In this document: one piece after another, positions 35,271 through 43,348 of the stretch | How the letters are laid out: each line of letters starts with the position of its first letter | Position numbering within the stretch: the stretch's first letter is position 1 | Assembly: GCA_009379815.1 (NCBI GenBank) | Contig: WHSY01000034.1 | Coordinates: 1 to 46,908 of the forward strand | Source: Pseudonocardiaceae bacterium | GTDB lineage: Bacteria > Actinomycetota > Actinomycetes > Mycobacteriales > Pseudonocardiaceae | Length of the DNA: 46,908 nt | Direction: 5' to 3' | Program-made: the position numbers and the translations under genes | Notes under the pieces: generated by a model | Told to the model about the DNA's origin: nothing | Databases searched by the model: none | What the model saw: only the letters and a program-made list of their open reading frames with translations

Positions 35271-36317
35271 TCAACGCTGGTGGATGTAGGCGAGCATGAT
35301 GCCCATCACGGAGTCGTCGCGGTGCGGTGAGTCGTAGTAGCTGTCGATCGAGAGCACATCGCCCTCGGCGACGGTGGCGAGCGGATCGCCTGCGCAGGTA
35401 CTCATCGACTCGATGTGGCCTCGATACCGGGGGTCGGTTCCGAAGCCCGCCACCGACTCGCAGATCTCCTCGTCGCGGGTGGCATTCGACAGGGTGATCG
35501 AGATGCCGTGGTCGTGGACGTGGCCGCCGACGGTGACGATGTCGCCGGCGATACTCGACTCCCAGGTCCAGGTGGTGTGCGAGCGCCCTTCCGGCACGGT
35601 GTATTGCGAGTCCCCGCAGTTGTCGACGTCGAGCCACACCGGGGTGACCTCCTTGAGCTGGGCGTCGGCGGCATCGACCCAGCTGACCTGCAGGGTCACG
35701 GAGACCTGCTGTGGCTGCGCGGACATGTTCATCAGCTCGGCGAGCGCCCCGAGGGGCATGTGGCCGAGGCGATAGCCATAGCCGGGCGGCATGTGAGCGC
35801 CGGTGCGCTCGTTGCCCGCGGCGAACACTCGCTGTCCGGTCACCAATCCCACACCCTGGCGGCCGCAGGTGACGTCATTCTTGGAGGGGTCGAACACCAC
35901 CAAGTGGTGCAGCATCGCGCCGGTGTGGTAGTTGGCCTCCGACCCGTCGGCATAGACCATGTCGGGCTGGATGCCGGTGATGTAGCAATCCTGGCAGGGC
36001 ATGTCGAACGTTGGCGCCGCATAGGTGACCATCTGACCGCCGTGCCCGCCACCACCGTCAGCGGCCGGAAGGAAGAACGGCCCGTAGCGCACCGTCGTGG
36101 TGTGCTCCTGCGGTACAACATCACCCTTCGGCGCGGCCGGCGCGGCCGGCGCGGCCGCCGCGGCCGCCGCGGACAGCCCGATCGCGATGGTGGCCACCGC
36201 CGCGACGGCGAGCGCCCGGCGGGCCCGGGGCATTCCCGCAGCACGGCCCGGTACCGAGATCGCGATGGCCACGAGTCCGGCCACGACACCGACGACCAGC
36301 AGGGACACGACGGTCAT
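35271..36317 (-). CDS. PHM-like copper monooxygenase-type membrane protein
   Basis: A 348-residue protein with two N-terminal hydrophobic segments (about 4-24 and 35-56) and an exported domain. The pattern recalls peptidylglycine/dopamine monooxygenases: His137-His138 in MLHHLVVFD (CuH-like), His266-x-His268 in GGHVHDHG and Met338 in SVMGIMLAY (CuM-like), plus six Cys (108, 111, 151, 234, 286, 308). Overall identity to eukaryotic PHM is clearly low, so activity is uncertain; it could be a copper-binding or redox protein. Start ATG with GAAGGA upstream. Confidence 0.62.
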   Translation of the reverse strand: MTVVSLLVVGVVAGLVAIAISVPGRAAGMPRARRALAVAAVATIAIGLSAAAAAAAPAAPAAPKGDVVPQEHTTTVRYGPFFLPAADGGGGHGGQMVTYAAPTFDMPCQDCYITGIQPDMVYADGSEANYHTGAMLHHLVVFDPSKNDVTCGRQGVGLVTGQRVFAAGNERTGAHMPPGYGYRLGHMPLGALAELMNMSAQPQQVSVTLQVSWVDAADAQLKEVTPVWLDVDNCGDSQYTVPEGRSHTTWTWESSIAGDIVTVGGHVHDHGISITLSNATRDEEICESVAGFGTDPRYRGHIESMSTCAGDPLATVAEGDVLSIDSYYDSPHRDDSVMGIMLAYIHQR

Positions 36318-36473
36318 GGCGATGATTCCTTCGACGGGCAGCTACTTACGGTTGCACGTTTCAGTACTCCGCGTGGCCCCGTCAAGACACAATCACGACA
36401 CGATCCCGGGCGTGCTCGACGACGGGCCTCGGCTCGACCGGGCGCACGGCCACGGTCTCGGACGAGGTGTTCG

Positions 36474-37046
36474 TCAACTGGTCAGCGCCACCAGCGGGTT
36501 CGGCAGGTCCGGGCTGGTGGTCAGTGCCCACGTCCTCGTGGTCAGCTCCTCGGCCGTGGTCCCGGCGTGACGCGCCTCGCGCATCAGCTCGGGGCGGAAG
36601 GATGGTCCGACGGGGTCCTGCTCGTACTCCGGACCCGCCATGTAGGCGGTGGCCTGTTCCGGCGTGGCGAAATTGTCCACCTGCAGCTCGACGAAGTTGC
36701 CGTCGGGATCCCGGTAGTACAGCGATGTGGTCACGCCGTGCTGGATCGGCACGTGGGGCTCGATGCCCTTGTCTGCCAGCTCGGTGTACCGGTCGAGTAG
36801 CTGGTCGAGCGAGTCGAATGTGTACGCGACGTGGTGCATACCCGCCGCCTGCGGGGATTTGGCGTCGAGCGCGACGGGCGGCGACATGAACGCGATTCGA
36901 TGATGTTCCTCGTCGAAGGTGACGAACGACAGGCCGTGTCCTTCGAAGACGACGTGGCCGTCGAGCAGCGTGCAGTACCAGTCCCGCATCTCGGGCAGCC
37001 TGCTGGTCTGCAGCACGACGTGGGCGAACCTCGGTGTAGTACCCAT
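36474..37046 (-). CDS. VOC-family dioxygenase (extradiol-type)
   Basis: A 190-residue protein of the vicinal oxygen chelate superfamily. The metal ligand set is suggested by His9 (FAHVVLQT), His76/77 (GMHHVAY) and Glu in DPDGNFVELQVDNF. Together with the flavin hydroxylase upstream (37 bp away, same strand) it would fit hydroxylation and then ring cleavage of an aromatic compound. It lacks the tandem domain duplication of catechol 2,3-dioxygenase, so it is a one-domain type plus a 60-residue tail. Ribosome site GAAGGAG before the ATG. Confidence 0.88.
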   Translation of the reverse strand: MGTTPRFAHVVLQTSRLPEMRDWYCTLLDGHVVFEGHGLSFVTFDEEHHRIAFMSPPVALDAKSPQAAGMHHVAYTFDSLDQLLDRYTELADKGIEPHVPIQHGVTTSLYYRDPDGNFVELQVDNFATPEQATAYMAGPEYEQDPVGPSFRPELMREARHAGTTAEELTTRTWALTTSPDLPNPLVALTS

Positions 37047-37083
37047 GTTTCGGTGCTCCTTCGGGATGGCTGGGATCAGCAGG

Positions 37084-38850
37084 TCAGGTGCCGAGGACCG
37101 ATTCGAAGACCCGGGTCAGGATATCGGCGGGATCGGCTGCGGCACCGATGCTGCGCCATGCGACATGGTTGTCCGGGCGGACGAGTACCGCGCCGTCGTC
37201 GCCGATCTGGCGCACCTGCGCCCACCGGCCGGTGGGGTCGGCGCAGTCAGCACCGTCGCCGATCCGCACGGCCGTGAGTGCGATCCCGAGCGTGTCGGCG
37301 AGTTGCTCGGCCGCCGTGGTCCACGCCTCGCCGCCGGGGCCGGCGAGGAGCGCGAAACGGGCGCTGCGGCCGGTGAGGTCGAGGGTGGAGATCCGTGCAC
37401 CGTCTCGCTCCAGCCAGGCGTGCGGCAGGCGGTGTCCCGGACGGCTGGTCGGGTGGTGGACGCGACCCATCGGGTCCCGCGGTGGAGCCTCGCTACCGTC
37501 CGGGACCAGCGCACCCGCGTCATAGCGGAACCCGATCTCGAGGTCGTGTGCCTGAAACTCGGTGCGCTGCGTCTCGATCACCTCGGCGGCACGCGCCCGG
37601 CGGGTCTCACCCATCGGGTTCTCGGCGAAGAAGTCCTGGAAGGCCGCGGCGTGGGCTTCCGGGCCCTGGCCGGGCACCAGACCCATCCCGGCATCGATGA
37701 CCAGGTGGTTGAGGAAGGTGAACATCGCCCAGTCGACGTTGCGCATCCCGATCGGCTGCCGCTCAGGCTCGTAGGAGTCCAGCAGTGCCTGCCCCGACCG
37801 GCCATCGAGCACCGCAGCCAGCTTCCATGCGAGGTTGTGCGCGTCCTGGATGGCGGTGTTGAGGCCGAGTCCGGTGGTCGGCGGATGCCGGTGCGCGGCG
37901 TCGCCGGCCAGGAACACCCGCCCGACCCGGTAGCGGTCCGCGAGGACGCCCTCCAGGATCCAGTGGCTGACCCTGTGGATGGTCAGGTCGAGATCAGGGA
38001 GTTTGAGCAGCTCCCGGATGCGCGGCCCGATCGCGTCCTCGTCGAAGCGGTCCGGGTCCTCGGGCCCGAAGGTGAAGTGCAGCACCCACTCTTCCGAATC
38101 CTTGCCCCAGGTCGGGCCCATGGGGACCATCGCCCCGCTGCCCCAAGACCCGGTGCCCTCGGGGTTGACGAACCAGGTGATCAGACACGAGTCGTCCCAG
38201 TACTCCGACAGGTCCGCGGTGAGGTGGGTGCTGACCATGTCGAGCAGACCGGTCGGCCCCTGCAGCTGCACTCCGAGCATCGACCCGACGGCCTTGCCAC
38301 CGTCGGCGCCGACCACGTAGTCCGCCCGGATCGTGAGCTCCTCGCCGTTGTCGTGGTTGGTGACCACGGCGAACATGCCGTCGGCGTCCTGACTCAGCTC
38401 CACCAGCTCATGACCGAAGCGGATCCGGCCGGGAGCGCGCTGCTCGGCGTGGCGGCGCAGCAACGGTTCGAGCCGGATCTGCGGGTAGTTGCTCGACAGG
38501 CAGGGGCTGTCGGCCGCATAGGTGTCACCCAGTGCGCCACCGCCGAACGCATCCATCTCGTAGAACGTCCGGGCGTCGAGTGCCCCGTGCCCACCCAACG
38601 ACGTACGCCACCGGACCTTGCCGAACTGTTCCATCGGCGTGGCGACCTGGTAGACGGAGTCGGCCACACCGTGCTGGCGGAACACCTCCATGGTGCGCTG
38701 GTTGAGGTAGTGCGCCTTCGGCAAGTGCGACGTGTCGGAGTGCCGCTCCACCACCAGGTGATCGACACCGAGGTCGGACAGGAAGATCGATGCGGACAGG
38801 CCGCAGCCACCTCCGCCGACGACGAGGACGGGGACGTCCAGATCAGCCAC
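37084..38850 (-). CDS. FAD-dependent aromatic hydroxylase (PHBH/phenol hydroxylase family)
   Basis: A 588-residue class A flavin monooxygenase resembling 2,4-dichlorophenol or 3-(3-hydroxyphenyl)propionate hydroxylases. The FAD motif GGGGCG is at 12-17, the DG motif GADGGKAVG is near 181-189, and the GD motif FLAGDAAHRHPPTTGLGLN has Gly316-Asp317. A C-terminal thioredoxin-like domain follows, as in phenol hydroxylases. It would add OH to a phenolic ring with NAD(P)H and O2. GTG start with GAGAGGA upstream. Divergent from a VOC gene across a region with a nested inverted repeat. Confidence 0.93.
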   Translation of the reverse strand: MADLDVPVLVVGGGGCGLSASIFLSDLGVDHLVVERHSDTSHLPKAHYLNQRTMEVFRQHGVADSVYQVATPMEQFGKVRWRTSLGGHGALDARTFYEMDAFGGGALGDTYAADSPCLSSNYPQIRLEPLLRRHAEQRAPGRIRFGHELVELSQDADGMFAVVTNHDNGEELTIRADYVVGADGGKAVGSMLGVQLQGPTGLLDMVSTHLTADLSEYWDDSCLITWFVNPEGTGSWGSGAMVPMGPTWGKDSEEWVLHFTFGPEDPDRFDEDAIGPRIRELLKLPDLDLTIHRVSHWILEGVLADRYRVGRVFLAGDAAHRHPPTTGLGLNTAIQDAHNLAWKLAAVLDGRSGQALLDSYEPERQPIGMRNVDWAMFTFLNHLVIDAGMGLVPGQGPEAHAAAFQDFFAENPMGETRRARAAEVIETQRTEFQAHDLEIGFRYDAGALVPDGSEAPPRDPMGRVHHPTSRPGHRLPHAWLERDGARISTLDLTGRSARFALLAGPGGEAWTTAAEQLADTLGIALTAVRIGDGADCADPTGRWAQVRQIGDDGAVLVRPDNHVAWRSIGAAADPADILTRVFESVLGT

Positions 38851-38903
38851 GGCCGGTTCCTCTCGAATCGTGGTCAGCGGGTTGCTGCCGGCCGGCCTGC
38901 GAT

Positions 38904-38936
38904 GTCGAGGATGCGCATGTGCGCCCTGTCCTCGAC
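38904..38936. promoter_or_regulatory. Nested inverted repeat between divergent catabolic genes
   Basis: Outer perfect arms GTCGAGGA (38904-38911) and TCCTCGAC (38929-38936), inner perfect arms GCGCA (38913-38917) and TGCGC (38920-38924). It lies between the flavin hydroxylase (-) and the VOC gene (+), where a shared operator would be expected. Confidence 0.5.
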
Positions 38937-39064
38937 GGTAGGCGCCGTGCTGCCGGCCGTCATCACCTGCTCCATCGACAGTGTCGTGCGACCGATGAAT
39001 TCTGCCGGGCCACCCCGTCTACCTCGGTGACTACATTCCGGCACCACCACATCGGAGGCACGTC

Positions 39065-39472
39065 ATGACGGAACAGATGATCTTCGTGAACCTGCCCGTG
39101 CAGGACCTGCAGCGGTCGAGGGATTTCTGGACCGACCTCGGGTACTCGTTCAACCCGACCTTCAGCGACGACAACTGCGGGTGCCTGGTCTTCAGCGACA
39201 GTATCTACGCGATGCTGCTGGTCACCGACTTCTTCAAGACCTTCACCTCCAAGGAGATCGTGGACGCCAACACCGCGACCGAGGCGCTGCTGTGCCTGTC
39301 CGCGCAGAGCCGCGACGCTGTCGACTCGCTCGTGGATCGGGCCGTCGGCGCGGGGGGTAAGGAGCCGCGCCCCGCGATGCAGGAAGAGGGCATGTACGGG
39401 CGCGCCTTCGAGGACCCGGACGGTCACATCTGGGAGATCCTCTGGATGGACCCCGGCGCCGTGCAGGGCTGA
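39065..39472 (+). CDS. VOC-family protein (glyoxalase/bleomycin-resistance type)
   Basis: A 135-residue single-fold VOC protein (IFVNLPVQDLQRSRDFWTDLGY at the start, AFEDPDGHIWEILWMD at the end). The usual first metal ligand His is replaced by Asn9 (FVNLP), as in the PhnB/YaeR-like group, so metal use is uncertain. It has GGAGG 6 nt before the ATG. It faces the flavin hydroxylase gene and may share its control. Role in detoxifying or isomerising a pathway intermediate is inferred. Confidence 0.88.
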   Translation: MTEQMIFVNLPVQDLQRSRDFWTDLGYSFNPTFSDDNCGCLVFSDSIYAMLLVTDFFKTFTSKEIVDANTATEALLCLSAQSRDAVDSLVDRAVGAGGKEPRPAMQEEGMYGRAFEDPDGHIWEILWMDPGAVQG

Positions 39473-39558
39473 TCGCCTCGAGGCGGTGGAGCGCGACGAG
39501 CCAGGCGACCATCAGCGCGGGATCGACATGGGAGGGTGTCCACCTCCGGTCGCCCGAA

Positions 39559-39599
39559 TGTGGAGCGCTCACATATTCACCGCTTCGGAGGACCCTCCG
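39559..39599 (+). promoter_or_regulatory. Candidate regulatory sites upstream of the symporter operon
   Basis: TGTGGAGCGCTCACA (39559-39573) is a near-palindrome with CRP-like ends (TGTG/CACA) around GAGCGCTC. Just after it, CGGAGG-AC-CCTCCG (39586-39599) is a perfect inverted repeat with a 2-nt centre. Both sit 90-130 bp upstream of the small accessory gene. Confidence 0.35.
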
Positions 39600-39687
39600 T
39601 ACTGTCGTGCGCGTCACGCCGTAGCGCCCGGCGTCGTGCCCTACACACGCCCGGGTCATGGCACTTCTCGACAGTAGGGAAACGACG

Positions 39688-39834
39688 ATGTTCGGACTGC
39701 CCACGGTGACGGCCCTCTTCGTGTTCGGCGGCTTCCTGCTCGCCGTCGTGCTGTCCATCGTGTTCGCCATGCGCTTCTCCGCCGACAGCGAGGAGTGGGT
39801 GACCCTCGACGACCTCTTCCACCGCCGGTCCTGA
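39688..39834 (+). CDS. Symporter small accessory protein
   Basis: A 48-residue peptide with one transmembrane helix (about residues 5-28, VTALFVFGGFLLAVVLSIVF) and an acidic tail (DSEEWVTLDDLFHRRS). It lies 45 bp upstream of the sodium:solute symporter on the same strand, the typical place and size of the small proteins seen with this transporter class. The start ATG at 39688 has AGGGAAACG upstream. Function is inferred from position and shape. Confidence 0.78.
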   Translation: MFGLPTVTALFVFGGFLLAVVLSIVFAMRFSADSEEWVTLDDLFHRRS

Positions 39835-39879
39835 TCACCCGCTCGACTTTCTCCTGCCTGCCACGAATCGAGGTGCGTC

Positions 39880-41412
39880 ATGGTCGTGTCACCGTGGACG
39901 ATCGTCGCGGTCGTCCTCTACATGGCGATCGTGATCGCCATCGGCCTGTGGTCGGCGAGGCGGGTCAAGTCGATGCGCGACTACCTGGTCGCCGGTGACG
40001 GCTTGGGCCGCTGGGTCGTCTCGTTCGGGATCGTCGGGGCGATCGTCAGCGGTGCGGGGATCCTCGGCAACGCGGGGTCGGGCTACGGCACCGGGTACGC
40101 GCTGTACGTCATGACGATGGGCCTGAGCTTCCTCGGGCTCACGTTGGCCTACTTCCTGCTGGCCAAACCGATGACCGTGCTGGCCAAGAAACACCCCGTG
40201 TACACCCTCCCGGACGTACTCGCCCTGCGGTACGACAACAGCAGGAGTGTGCGAATCCTCTCCGGGCTGGCCGTCGTCCTGGGGTGCCTGATCTACCTGG
40301 TGGTGCAGTTCGTCGCGATGGCGTACGTGGGAACGACGATCTTCGGGTGGAGCCAGGGGCTGTCGTTGTTCGTCGGCGGCGCGATCGTGGTCATCTACTG
40401 CATCGGGGGCGGCATTCTGGCCGCGATGTGGACGAACTTCTTCCAGCTGCTCGTGCTCAGCGTCTTCGTCGTGGCCATGGCGGTCTACATGGTCAGCGAG
40501 GTCGGTGGATTGAGCGAGTTGAACCAGCGGCTGGCGTCGATCGATCCGGAGCTCGTCGCCCCGTGGCACGCCAGCGGCGCCTTCGTGTGGCAGAACGTGC
40601 TCGTGTACGCGTTCTTCGTCGGCTTGCTCGCCTACGCCGGCGTCCCGCACATCAGCACGAAGTTCCTGACCATCAAGAACCTCGAGGTCATCCGCTGGAT
40701 CCCGTTGATCTCCTGCTTCCTGTACCTGTTCGCGGTCGCCGCGACCTGGGTGGGGATGGCCTACCGGGTGCAGGCCGAGCAGGGGTCGGTACCGGCGGTC
40801 GACGAGGCCGACGCCGTGCTGCCGACATTGCTGCTCGAGGCCTTCTCCCCGTTCCTCGTCGGCATCATGGTCGCGGCGGTGCTGGCTGCGGTGATGTCGA
40901 CGACCGACTCGTTCATGGTGCTGTCCGGGGCGGCCCTGGTACGCGACATCACGAAGAACGGGATGGGCGTCGGGCTGACCGACCGGCAGGAGATGTTCTG
41001 GAGCCGTGCCGCGTCGCTGGTGATGATGGTGATCGCCGGGTTCATCGCGCTCAATCCGCCCGAGTTCGTCCTCTCGCTGATGGCGGTGGCGTGGGGCGCG
41101 CTGGCCGCGATGCTCGGCCCGGTGCTGTACCTGGGGGTGCGTTGGAAGCGGGCCACCTCACAGGGCGCGGTAGCCGCGCTGGTCGTCGGCATCGCCATCG
41201 GCGGCGTGCTGGCGATGCTCAACCAGACCGTCTTCGCCGACGCTCCGGTGTTCTCGCCGTGGAACATCGCCGCCATCGGGGTCGCCGCATCCTACCTGGC
41301 GCTCATCGTCGTCTCGCTGCTCACGAAGCCGCAGCGCAGCCGGATGTTCGAGCACTTCACTGCTGAGCCCCCGGTGCGCCCCGAGCCGGTCGGATCCGCC
41401 GGCCGAACCTGA
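39880..41412 (+). CDS. Sodium:solute symporter (SSS family)
   Basis: A 510-residue integral membrane transporter with 13 or so hydrophobic helices that would import a small organic acid or similar solute with Na+. Family features include the GWSQGLSLFVGGAIVVIYCIGGGILAAMWTNF region and the C-terminal MSTTDSFMVLSGAALVRDI (SSS motif around residues 345-365). The ribosome site GAGGTG is 4 nt before the ATG. Substrate cannot be told; nearby catabolic genes suggest a carboxylate. Its end is 22 bp from the convergent regulator gene, with no evident terminator. Confidence 0.94.
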   Translation: MVVSPWTIVAVVLYMAIVIAIGLWSARRVKSMRDYLVAGDGLGRWVVSFGIVGAIVSGAGILGNAGSGYGTGYALYVMTMGLSFLGLTLAYFLLAKPMTVLAKKHPVYTLPDVLALRYDNSRSVRILSGLAVVLGCLIYLVVQFVAMAYVGTTIFGWSQGLSLFVGGAIVVIYCIGGGILAAMWTNFFQLLVLSVFVVAMAVYMVSEVGGLSELNQRLASIDPELVAPWHASGAFVWQNVLVYAFFVGLLAYAGVPHISTKFLTIKNLEVIRWIPLISCFLYLFAVAATWVGMAYRVQAEQGSVPAVDEADAVLPTLLLEAFSPFLVGIMVAAVLAAVMSTTDSFMVLSGAALVRDITKNGMGVGLTDRQEMFWSRAASLVMMVIAGFIALNPPEFVLSLMAVAWGALAAMLGPVLYLGVRWKRATSQGAVAALVVGIAIGGVLAMLNQTVFADAPVFSPWNIAAIGVAASYLALIVVSLLTKPQRSRMFEHFTAEPPVRPEPVGSAGRT

Positions 41413-41434
41413 CCATCACCATGAGCGCGCCGGA

Positions 41435-43348
41435 TCAGGGAGCGGCCGGACCCCCGGTGAGCAGGCGATGGAACTGCAACGCGAGCTGCATGTCGAAGGC
41501 CCCCTGCGGCTGTCGCCAGTCCCGGCCGCCCAGCACGTGGTCGATCCGGTCCAGCCGCTGGTAGACGGTGTTGACGTGGACCCGTAGCTCCCGGGCCACG
41601 GCCGGTGGGCTCTGCCCGCACGCGAAGTAGCACTCGAGCGTGGCGAGCAGCGGCGCCGAGTGCCCGGCGTCGTAGTCCAGCAGCGGCCCGAGCGCACGGG
41701 CGACCAGCCGGTGCACCTGCTCGGGGGTCGTCTGCTCCAGCACGAGGCCGACGACGCCCAGCTCCTCGAGGCTGGCCCCCTCGCCCTCCCGGCCCAGGCC
41801 CAGCAGCAGCTGGTGACAGCGTGCCGCCCCGCGGTGCAGCTCCCGGATGGCCGGCGCCGTGACCGCCGGGCCGGCCGTTCCGGCGGTCACCGGCACGCCG
41901 ATCGCCCGGCGCAGCTGCGCCGGGACGGTGCGGGCCGCGTCGCCCGCGTCGATCCCGGGCAGCAGGAGCACGACCTGCCCGGCGTGCTCGCTCGCCAGCC
42001 CGTCGTGCCGGGCGGCGAGCTCGACGGCAGCCTGCCGCAGCTGCCGGCGCGGCACCCCGGCGGCGGAGAGAACCACGGCGGTGTGCGGCACGTCGGGATC
42101 GAGGACCCCGAACCGCTCGGCGCGCCGCCGCAACGCCTCCCAGTCCGGTATCCGCTCGGCGAGCAGGTCCTCGACGAGCTCGCCCCGCAACTCATCCTCG
42201 ACGATCGACGTCTGGCGCTGCATGAGCAGCAGCAGCGCCGCGGTCTGCGCCGCGCGCTCCAGGGTCCGGGCATCGGTCTCGGTGATCGGGGCGCCGCGGG
42301 CGAACAACAGGTGCCCGAACGTCTCCGACCCGGCCCGCACGGGCAGCACGGCGGTACCGGACGCGGCGGGCGCCGTCGCGGTATCGCCGCTGCGGGCGGG
42401 ATCGAGCAGCAGCAGCGTCTCGAGGGCGACGCCGTCATGCGGCGTGCTCGCCGACGCCAGCACGAGCGACGCCCCGCCCACGAGGGCAACCGTCCCGCCG
42501 AGGATCCGAGCCAGCGTCCGGGCGAACTCGTCGAGGTCGACCTGGGTCAGGGCGAGCGGCATGAGCTGCTCGTGCGCGGCGCTCGCGCGCTCCAGCGCCT
42601 GACGCTGGGCCGACAGCCGCCGGTTGGCCTCCCGCAGGTCGTGCGTCGTGGCGCGGATCCGGGCGAACAGCCGGGCGTTCTCGATGACGACCGAGGCGTG
42701 GTCGGCCAGCGAGGACAGCAGCGCGATCTCGGACTGCTCGAAGGTGCGCTCGTGACGGTCGGCGGCGAACAGCGCGCCGACGACGCGGTGACCGAGCTTC
42801 ATCGGCACACCCGCGATGCTGACGATCCCGTCCTCACCGACCGCCACCGCGACCGACGGATCGCGGCGGATCCGCGGGTCGGCGAGGTAGTTCGCGGTGG
42901 CGAAGGGCTGCCCGGTCTTGATCACGCGGCCGCCGACACCCCACCCCGGGCTCTGCCGGACGAACTGGATGCCGGGGGTCACCGCGCCCGAAGTGACGCG
43001 CATGTACGCATCGCCGGTCTCCTCGTCGATCAACGCGATATAGGTGGAGTCGCAGCCCAGCAGCTGGCGCACGCGGTCCACGATGGCGTGCAGCACCTCG
43101 TCGACGTCGCGCAGCGAGGTGAGGTCGCGCGCGGTCTCGTAGAGGGCCTGCGCCTCCTGCTCGCGACGCTCGCGGCGCTCCAGCATGTCGCGGATGCGCC
43201 AGCCGTGCTCGACCGCCTGCAGCACCATCTCCTGTTCCGGGCAGCCGGCCGCGAGTGCGTCCAGCTCCCCGGCCGGGGCCCCTTCGGCGAGCGCGTGTAT
43301 CAGCCGCGCCAGCAGGTCCCGAGCCGCAGCCGCGCCGCGCGGATTCAC
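41435..43348 (-). CDS. GAF/PucR-type transcriptional regulator (copy 2)
   Basis: A 637-residue regulator: N-terminal coiled segment, GAF domain (about 85-245, including GVGGRVIKTGQPFATANYL), a second sensor region, and a C-terminal PucR-type HTH (CYFACGQSPPAVARELRVHVNTVYQRLDRIDHVLG). The GTG start at 43348 overlaps the stop of the paralogous gene upstream (GTGA). The two are clear paralogues along their whole length. It probably senses a small aromatic or carboxylate and controls the nearby transport and catabolic genes; inference. Confidence 0.9.
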   Translation of the reverse strand: MNPRGAAAARDLLARLIHALAEGAPAGELDALAAGCPEQEMVLQAVEHGWRIRDMLERRERREQEAQALYETARDLTSLRDVDEVLHAIVDRVRQLLGCDSTYIALIDEETGDAYMRVTSGAVTPGIQFVRQSPGWGVGGRVIKTGQPFATANYLADPRIRRDPSVAVAVGEDGIVSIAGVPMKLGHRVVGALFAADRHERTFEQSEIALLSSLADHASVVIENARLFARIRATTHDLREANRRLSAQRQALERASAAHEQLMPLALTQVDLDEFARTLARILGGTVALVGGASLVLASASTPHDGVALETLLLLDPARSGDTATAPAASGTAVLPVRAGSETFGHLLFARGAPITETDARTLERAAQTAALLLLMQRQTSIVEDELRGELVEDLLAERIPDWEALRRRAERFGVLDPDVPHTAVVLSAAGVPRRQLRQAAVELAARHDGLASEHAGQVVLLLPGIDAGDAARTVPAQLRRAIGVPVTAGTAGPAVTAPAIRELHRGAARCHQLLLGLGREGEGASLEELGVVGLVLEQTTPEQVHRLVARALGPLLDYDAGHSAPLLATLECYFACGQSPPAVARELRVHVNTVYQRLDRIDHVLGGRDWRQPQGAFDMQLALQFHRLLTGGPAAP

